Below, piece after piece: positions 27,128 to 32,120 of a DNA stretch of 32,120 nt. This DNA is from Rhodanobacter sp. (GTDB lineage: Bacteria; Pseudomonadota; Gammaproteobacteria; Xanthomonadales; Rhodanobacteraceae), in the NCBI GenBank assembly GCA_004298505.1, contig SCRO01000088.1, positions 1 through 32,120 on the forward strand. The letters run 5' to 3'. How positions within the stretch are numbered: position 1 is the first letter of the stretch; every line of letters begins with the position of its first letter. The notes below the pieces were generated by a model. That model saw only the letters and a program-made list of their open reading frames with translations. It was not told the origin of the DNA and did no database searches. A program made the translations under genes and the position numbers.

Positions 27128-27176
27128 GTGGGGCGCTGCCCGCGCTGCGCGTCGCGCAGGCCGGTTTCTCCGTGCC

Positions 27177-27974
27177 ATGAGCGATCCGTTCCCGCAACGT
27201 ATCGTCTGTCTCACCGAGGAGCCCACCGAGGTACTCTACGCGCTGGGTGAGGATCGGCGCATCGTGGGCATCTCCGGCTTCACCGTGCGCCCGGCGCAGG
27301 CGCGCAAGGAGAAGCCGAAGGTATCGGCGTTCACCAGCGCAAAGATCGGCCAGATCATGAAACTGGAGCCGGACCTGGCGATCGGTTTCTCCGACATCCA
27401 GGCCGATATCGCGCGCGAACTGATCAAGTGCGGTGTCGAGGTGTGGATCAGCAACCATCGCAGCGTCGACGGCATCGTCGCCTACATCCGCCGACTTGGT
27501 GCGATGGTCGGCACGTATGAAAAGGCCGAAACCTACGCGCAGTGCGCCGAGCAGCATATCGCCGACATTCGCGCCGCCGCCGCGCAGCTGCCGCGGCGGC
27601 CAAAGGTCTATTTCGAGGAATGGGACGAGCCGATCATCACCGGCATCCGCTGGGTGACCGAGCTGATCGACATCGCCGGTGGTGACGATTGCTTCCCTGA
27701 ACTCGCCCGCGAGCCGCTGGCGAAACAACGCATCCTGGCCAACGGCGACGAGGTCGTGCGCCGCGCTCCTGACATCATTCTCGGCTCCTGGTGCGGCAAG
27801 CGCTTTCATCCCGGGAAGGTGGCGGTGCGGCCGGGTTGGGCGACGATTCCGGCAGTGCGCGACGGGCAGTTGTTCGAGATCAAGTCGCCGATCATCCTGC
27901 AGCCCGGGCCGGCGGCGCTGTTCGACGGGTTGGATGCGATCCATCGAATCATCGTGGCGTGGGCGCGGCGCTGA
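27177..27974 (+). CDS. Cobalamin-binding-like protein (BtuF/TroA fold) without signal peptide
   Basis: This 265-residue protein belongs to the periplasmic-binding-protein class III group (BtuF/FhuD type). It opens with RIVCLTEEPTEVLYALGEDRRIVGISGF. The domain-linking region is near PDLAIGFSDIQADIARELIKCGVEVW, and the second lobe includes KVYFEEWDEPIITGIRWVTELIDIAGG. No secretion signal precedes the fold, so it probably stays in the cytoplasm. No transporter partners are adjacent. The ligand could be a corrinoid or heme-like compound; this is unproven. It starts 49 bases after pdxH. Confidence 0.75.
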   Translation: MSDPFPQRIVCLTEEPTEVLYALGEDRRIVGISGFTVRPAQARKEKPKVSAFTSAKIGQIMKLEPDLAIGFSDIQADIARELIKCGVEVWISNHRSVDGIVAYIRRLGAMVGTYEKAETYAQCAEQHIADIRAAAAQLPRRPKVYFEEWDEPIITGIRWVTELIDIAGGDDCFPELAREPLAKQRILANGDEVVRRAPDIILGSWCGKRFHPGKVAVRPGWATIPAVRDGQLFEIKSPIILQPGPAALFDGLDAIHRIIVAWARR

Positions 27975-28201
27975 GCGTGCGAGTTGCTGTGTGCTGCGTT
28001 GAATCGGGAGTGCGGCATGCGCATAGATGCGTACGGGTCACAGCTGGTCAGAGGATGCCGGCCGCTTCGTGGGCCTGGCGTGTTCCACTTACACGGTGCC
28101 GGCCGACCGGCATTCAGGGGAGAGCGGCATGTTCCGTCGATGGTGTGCTTTGCTGGTGAGCACGCTGCCACAGTCGCCGTCCGCAGCAGCGGAGCCGTCG
28201 C

Positions 28202-29026
28202 ATGAGGCCTGATGTTCGCAGCGCGCTCACCGCGGCGACGCAGCGGCTCGGTGAGCGGGCGGATGCCGAGCTGTTGTTGCTGCACGTGTTGCAACAGTCG
28301 CGCAGCTGGCTGTTCATGCATGCGAACGACACGCTGGATGCGCACGTCCAGATGACTTACGAAGCACTGCTGGCGCGCCGGGAGGCCGGCGAGCCAGTGG
28401 CCTACATCACCGGTCGTCGTGGCTTCTGGACGCTAGAGCTGGAGGTGACCCCGGCGACGCTGATACCGCGCCCGGAAACCGAACTGCTGGTGGAACTGGC
28501 CCTGCAGCGCTTGCCGCCCGACTTCAGCGGCAGCGTGGCTGACCTCGGTACAGGCAGTGGTGCGATTGCGCTGGCCATTGCGCGCGAGCGGCCGCGCGCG
28601 CAGATCGTTGCCACCGACGCCAGTGCCGCCGCGCTCGCCGTCGCCCGGCGCAATGCGCGGCGTCACGCGATCGGCAACGTCGGCTTTGCGCATGGCGACT
28701 GGTTGGCGCCATTGGTGGGCCGACGTTTCGACCTGATCGTTGCCAACCCGCCTTACATCGAAGCCGCCGATCCGCATCTGGCTCAGGGCGACCTGCGTTT
28801 CGAACCCGCCACGGCGCTGGCCTCGGGCAATGACGGCCTGGACGATATCCGTCGTATCGTCGATGGCGCACTCGGCCACCTCGACACGGCCGGTTGGCTG
28901 CTGTTCGAGCATGGTTGGAAGCAGGGCGATGCGGCGCAAGGTTTGCTGCTCGATGCCGGTTACGTCGACGTGTTCACCGCGCCCGATCTGGAGCAGCGCG
29001 ATCGCGTGAGTGGTGGGCGACGCTGA
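28202..29026 (+). CDS. prmC: Peptide chain release factor N5-glutamine methyltransferase
   Basis: This 274-residue SAM-dependent methyltransferase modifies the GGQ glutamine of RF1 and RF2. An N-terminal helical domain (about 1-75) binds the release factor. It is followed by [13 protein letters not shown], the [10 protein letters not shown] stretch, SAM motif [17 protein letters not shown], and the catalytic NPPYIE motif at about residue 182. The C-terminal GW.Q.A......GY matches the family. GGAG 8 bases before ATG supports the start. It is a housekeeping gene. Confidence 0.95.
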   Translation: MRPDVRSALTAATQRLGERADAELLLLHVLQQSRSWLFMHANDTLDAHVQMTYEALLARREAGEPVAYITGRRGFWTLELEVTPATLIPRPETELLVELALQRLPPDFSGSVADLGTGSGAIALAIARERPRAQIVATDASAAALAVARRNARRHAIGNVGFAHGDWLAPLVGRRFDLIVANPPYIEAADPHLAQGDLRFEPATALASGNDGLDDIRRIVDGALGHLDTAGWLLFEHGWKQGDAAQGLLLDAGYVDVFTAPDLEQRDRVSGGRR

Positions 29027-29289
29027 TCTTCAGTCATCGCGGCTTCGTGCGCGCTGATGTCAATCGGCATGCCTGAAGTCGTCGTTGACATTGACAAGTG
29101 CCTACGCCAAGTCCGGGTCGATCGACTCCAGTTGCACGCGTGTCTCCAAGCCGCGATGATGCGCTACGCATTTTGCATTGCGTGCCCGAAGCATCGCCAT
29201 CGTCTTTTATCTGTCAGGCTCTCGCGCATGCGGGGAGAACAGGATGGTCCCGGGAGGTGATGCGCTTTCCAGGGTTACACGGGGTGTTG

Positions 29290-30147
29290 ATGTTCAGCTG
29301 GTTCGATTGCGCCGAAGAATTCATGGAATCTGCCTTGCTCCTGCAGCCGCAGGTGGAGATTGGCGAACGCTACCTCGCGGGGCGCCGCAGCTGGCGCGGC
29401 TACTGCGCTTGTTGCCGCGCGGTGGTGCGTATGCGGGTGAAGACGGGTGCGTACTCCGACAGCGCGCCCAACCTGCGCGAAGGCATGGTCTGTCGCCGCT
29501 GCAAGTTGACCAACCGCAAGCGCCTGCTGTGGCAGGCGATTACCGAATCCGTCGGTGTATTGCCGGACGCGCGGGCCGCCTTGCTGGAGGCGCGCTCGCC
29601 GCTGGGCGGACAGTTGGCGCTGCGTTATCCGCACTTGATCGAATCGGAATATCTCGGCGAGGATCATGTCGCCGGTCAAACCTACAGCCATCGTGGGCGA
29701 GCGGTGCGGCACGAGTCGCTGCTGGGGTTGTCCTGGACGGACGCCTCACTGGACCTGATCGCGCACACCGACGTGCTGGAACATGTCGAACACCATCGTG
29801 CCGCGCTCGCCGAATGCCATCGTGTACTTGTGCCGGGCGGGAAGCTGGTCTTCACGATGCCGTTCTTCATGTTCAGCGCGAACAACCTGCTGCGCGGTCG
29901 TACGCGCGCCGATGGCAGCATCGAACACTTGCAACCACCGGAGTACCACGGCGACGGGCTGCGTGCCGAGGGGATCTACACCTGGCACCACTTTGGCTGG
30001 CGACTGCTTGCGGATCTGCACGAAGCGGGTTTCGGCGAGGCGCAGATCGGGCTGAACTACGATCCGTTTGCCGGCTTCGTCTCCAACCACCATCCGCAGT
30101 ACGAGGTGGGATTGATGCTGCCCGTAGTATTTCGCGCCACGCGCTGA
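29290..30147 (+). CDS. Class I SAM-dependent methyltransferase with zinc-ribbon-like segment
   Basis: The product is about 285 residues when started at ATG 29290; the frame stays open back to 29098, and ATG 29260 and 29323 are alternatives. An early CACCRAVVR...CRRCKLTNRKR segment has two CxxC pairs, suggesting a bound zinc. The methyltransferase core is atypical: the region EYLGEDHVAG...DASLDLIAHTDVLEHVEHHRAALAECHRVLVPGGKLVFTMPFF carries motifs of the Methyltransf_11 type, while motif I is not obvious. Substrate unknown; similar proteins occur near glycan genes, but none are present here. Confidence 0.7.
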   Translation: MFSWFDCAEEFMESALLLQPQVEIGERYLAGRRSWRGYCACCRAVVRMRVKTGAYSDSAPNLREGMVCRRCKLTNRKRLLWQAITESVGVLPDARAALLEARSPLGGQLALRYPHLIESEYLGEDHVAGQTYSHRGRAVRHESLLGLSWTDASLDLIAHTDVLEHVEHHRAALAECHRVLVPGGKLVFTMPFFMFSANNLLRGRTRADGSIEHLQPPEYHGDGLRAEGIYTWHHFGWRLLADLHEAGFGEAQIGLNYDPFAGFVSNHHPQYEVGLMLPVVFRATR

Positions 30148-30285
30148 GCGCGCGCTGCAGGCTTCAGAACGGGTACGGGGTCATCCTCAGTGCGACGAGT
30201 GGATGTCATGGGGATTGCGCATCAACCCGCTGCTGATTTCTTTTGACCTGCAAGACTCTCCCTGGGATCCCCGCGTTTGGCCGCC

Positions 30286-31893
30286 TCACAGATTCTGGTA
30301 ATTCGGCCCGGAACCACCTTCGGGTGTGACCCAGGTGATGATCTCGTACGGATCCTTGATGTCGCAGGTCTTGCAGTGCACGCAGTTGGCGGCGTTGATC
30401 TGCAGGCGTTTGCCGTGCGGCATGCTCGCGTCGTCGACCATCTCATAGACCTGAGCCGGGCAGTAGCGGGTGCATGGGTTGCCGTATTCCTCGAAACACT
30501 GGGTCGCACAGATGTTGGTGTCGGCCACGTGCAGGTGGATGGGCTGGTCCTCGTCGTGCTCGGTGGCGGCGAAGTAGACGCCGGCCAGGCGGTCGCGTGG
30601 CGGCAAGGCGCGCTGCACGTAATCGCGGATCGGTTCCTCGCATTCACCCAGCTTGTGCAGGCTGGACCAGTCGGCCTTGTTTTTCAGCGTCCACGGCGAC
30701 CGGCCGGCGGAGGCGGTTTCCCACGCGGCGTTGAACATGCCGAACCACAGCCCCTTCTTGAAACCGGGCTTTACGTTGCGCACTTTCTTCAGCTCGGCCA
30801 TCACCTCCGAGCCGCGCAGCTTCGCGTCGAAGCCGGCACTGTCGAGCTTGCCGGCCAGGTGCTCGGCGGCCAGCATGCCGCTCTTGATCGCCTGGTGGGT
30901 GCCCTTGATCTTGGGTACGTTGAGCAGGCCGGCGGTGTCGCCGATCAGCAGCGCGCCGGGCATTTCCACTTTCGGCAGCGACTGGTAACCGCCGGTGACC
31001 ATGGCGCGGGCGCCGGCGGAGAGGATGCTGCCGCCTTCCAGCAGCGGCTTGATCAGCGGGTGATGCTTCCATTGCTGGAAGGCCTCCCACGGCTTGTAGT
31101 TGGGGTCGCTGTAGTCGAGGCCGCTGACGTAGCCCAGCGCGATGCGGTCGCCATCCAGGTGATAGATGAAGCCGCCGCCATAGGTGCACGTGTCGGCGGG
31201 CCAGCCGAAGCTGTGCACGATCTTGCCCGGCGTCGCGCGCCCGGCCGGCACCTGCCACAGCTCCTTGATGCCGATGGAATAGCCTTGCGGATCGCTGTGT
31301 TCGTCCAGCTTGAAGCGCTTGACCAGCACCTTGGTCAGGCTGCCGCGGGCGCCTTCGGCCAGCACCGTGACTTTCGCCTTGATGTCGATACCTTGTGTGT
31401 AACTGGGTTTGTGCGAGCCGTCCTTCGCCACGCCCATATCGCCGATGCGCACGCCGGCGACCGAACCGTCGTCGTTGTATACGGTGTCGGCGGCGGCAAA
31501 GCCGGGGAACACATCCACCCCCAGCGCTTCGGCTTGCGGCGCCATCCACGCGCACATCGCGCCCAGCGAGACGATGAAGTTGCCGTGGTTGTGCATGCCT
31601 GGCGGCAACGGCAGCTTGCGCGCGCCGGTCTTGTTGAACAGGTAGAACTCGTCGGGGCCGGCCGGCACACAGATTGGCGGCGGATTGTCGCGCCAGCCTG
31701 GCAGCAGGGCGTCCAGCGGCTGTGGCTCGATCACCGCGCCGGACAGGATCTGCGCGCCGATGGTCGAGGATTTTTCGATCACGCATACGCTGACATCGGG
31801 CTGCAACTGCTTCAGGCGAATCGCAAAAGACAGCCCGGCGGGGCCGGCGCCGACCACGACGACGTCGTATTCCATGGTTTCGCGCTCGCTCAT
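30286..31893 (-). CDS. Electron transfer flavoprotein-ubiquinone oxidoreductase
   Basis: This 535-residue membrane-associated enzyme passes electrons from reduced ETF to ubiquinone (EC 1.5.5.1). An N-terminal FAD motif YDVVVVGAGPAGLSFAIRL (about 8-26) and GALLIGDTAGLLNVPKIKGTHQAI (FAD/quinone region) are present. The C-terminal 4Fe-4S cluster cysteines lie in CATQCFEEYGNPCTRYCPAQ and CVHCKTCD. ATG 31893 has GGAG 8 bases upstream. It may serve dimethylglycine-type or acyl-CoA dehydrogenases; the soxBDAG oxidase uses oxygen directly and does not need it. Confidence 0.96.
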   Translation of the reverse strand: MSERETMEYDVVVVGAGPAGLSFAIRLKQLQPDVSVCVIEKSSTIGAQILSGAVIEPQPLDALLPGWRDNPPPICVPAGPDEFYLFNKTGARKLPLPPGMHNHGNFIVSLGAMCAWMAPQAEALGVDVFPGFAAADTVYNDDGSVAGVRIGDMGVAKDGSHKPSYTQGIDIKAKVTVLAEGARGSLTKVLVKRFKLDEHSDPQGYSIGIKELWQVPAGRATPGKIVHSFGWPADTCTYGGGFIYHLDGDRIALGYVSGLDYSDPNYKPWEAFQQWKHHPLIKPLLEGGSILSAGARAMVTGGYQSLPKVEMPGALLIGDTAGLLNVPKIKGTHQAIKSGMLAAEHLAGKLDSAGFDAKLRGSEVMAELKKVRNVKPGFKKGLWFGMFNAAWETASAGRSPWTLKNKADWSSLHKLGECEEPIRDYVQRALPPRDRLAGVYFAATEHDEDQPIHLHVADTNICATQCFEEYGNPCTRYCPAQVYEMVDDASMPHGKRLQINAANCVHCKTCDIKDPYEIITWVTPEGGSGPNYQNL

Positions 31894-32002
31894 GGCGGAC
31901 TCCTGCGGGTAGTACGGTGGGTGGCGTGGCAGTGACGTTGTTGACGTACGATACTCTGCAGCATTGTCCGGGTTCAGGTCGCGCGGGGCAACGTGTGCTG
32001 CG

Positions 32003-32120
32003 CTAGGAGTCTGTCGGACTTTGGTGGTCGAGGCGAGAATTCGGCTGTGCGAGGACAGATTTTCGACGGTTCGCCGGCCCATGGTGGTTCCATGGGCCAA
32101 GAATCGGCGGAAATATGGAC
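32003..32120 (+). repeat. Dispersed TIR repeat, right terminal copy (truncated by window edge)
   Basis: This is an exact inverted copy of 2-119 and is in the same orientation as 17230-17389. It starts with the element end GGAGTCTGTCGGAC at 32006 and is cut by the window edge inside the element. It lies 110 bases upstream of the ETF-QO start. Confidence 0.8.

Noticed and set aside
26544-27944. 466-codon minus-strand frame opposite pdxH and the BtuF-like gene
   Set aside because: It spans two recognisable plus-strand genes and is Arg/Ala-rich without domains.
30277-31935. 552-codon plus-strand frame opposite ETF-QO
   Set aside because: ETF-QO on the minus strand has FAD and iron-sulfur motifs; the plus frame is a shadow.

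Overview
The window looks like chromosomal DNA of a GC-rich gammaproteobacterium. The housekeeping genes at the right side (PrmC, PdxH, ETF-ubiquinone oxidoreductase) and the short dispersed repeats suggest Xanthomonadales (Rhodanobacter/Dyella/Xanthomonas-like), but I cannot prove this without a database search. No rRNA, tRNA or CRISPR array was seen.

Main theme: an almost complete route for using creatinine and creatine as carbon and nitrogen sources. An OprB-type porin (7157-8461) and an NCS1 permease (8775-10202) probably bring the substrate in. Creatininase (10252-11019) makes creatine, and creatinase (13370-14629) splits it to sarcosine and urea. Heterotetrameric sarcosine oxidase soxBDAG (18703-23863) makes glycine, 5,10-methylene-THF and H2O2. 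GlyA (23990-25258) joins glycine and the C1 unit into serine. PurU (16310-17200) releases surplus C1 as formate. Two GlxA/AraC-type regulators (2982-4004 and 17492-18547), two MFS-type carriers (4514-5803 and 14931-16244) and a CitMHS-like antiporter (11183-12757) accompany the pathway. No urease, serine dehydratase, formate dehydrogenase or catalase lies in the window.

Layout. 1-450: repeat fragments and gene-free DNA. 451-2861: a minus-strand pair, coiled-coil porin then a cysteine-synthase-like PLP enzyme. 2982-14629: the creatinine section, visibly more AT-rich between about 4 and 13.4 kb. 14931-25258: transporter, purU, regulator, soxBDAG and glyA. 25331-31893: a small transposon-like element, then genes that look like ordinary core genome.

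The most unusual feature is that the divergent junction 'regulator <- regulatory DNA -> creatinase' occurs three times (about 4.0-4.5, 6.0-7.0 and 13.0-13.4 kb). Copy 1 keeps an intact regulator and a broken creatinase. Copy 2 has both genes broken. Copy 3 keeps an intact creatinase and only about 20 codons of the regulator. In all three the regulatory DNA is retained, and it now sits in front of three different transcription units: the MFS gene, the porin-permease-creatininase-antiporter set, and creatinase. This looks like a small regulon built by duplicating a promoter with part of its gene, followed by reciprocal gene loss.

The window ends are 118-base exact inverted copies of one repeat. 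A diverged 160-base copy with terminal inverted repeats lies between purU and the second regulator. The terminal copies may simply mark contig breaks in a repeat.
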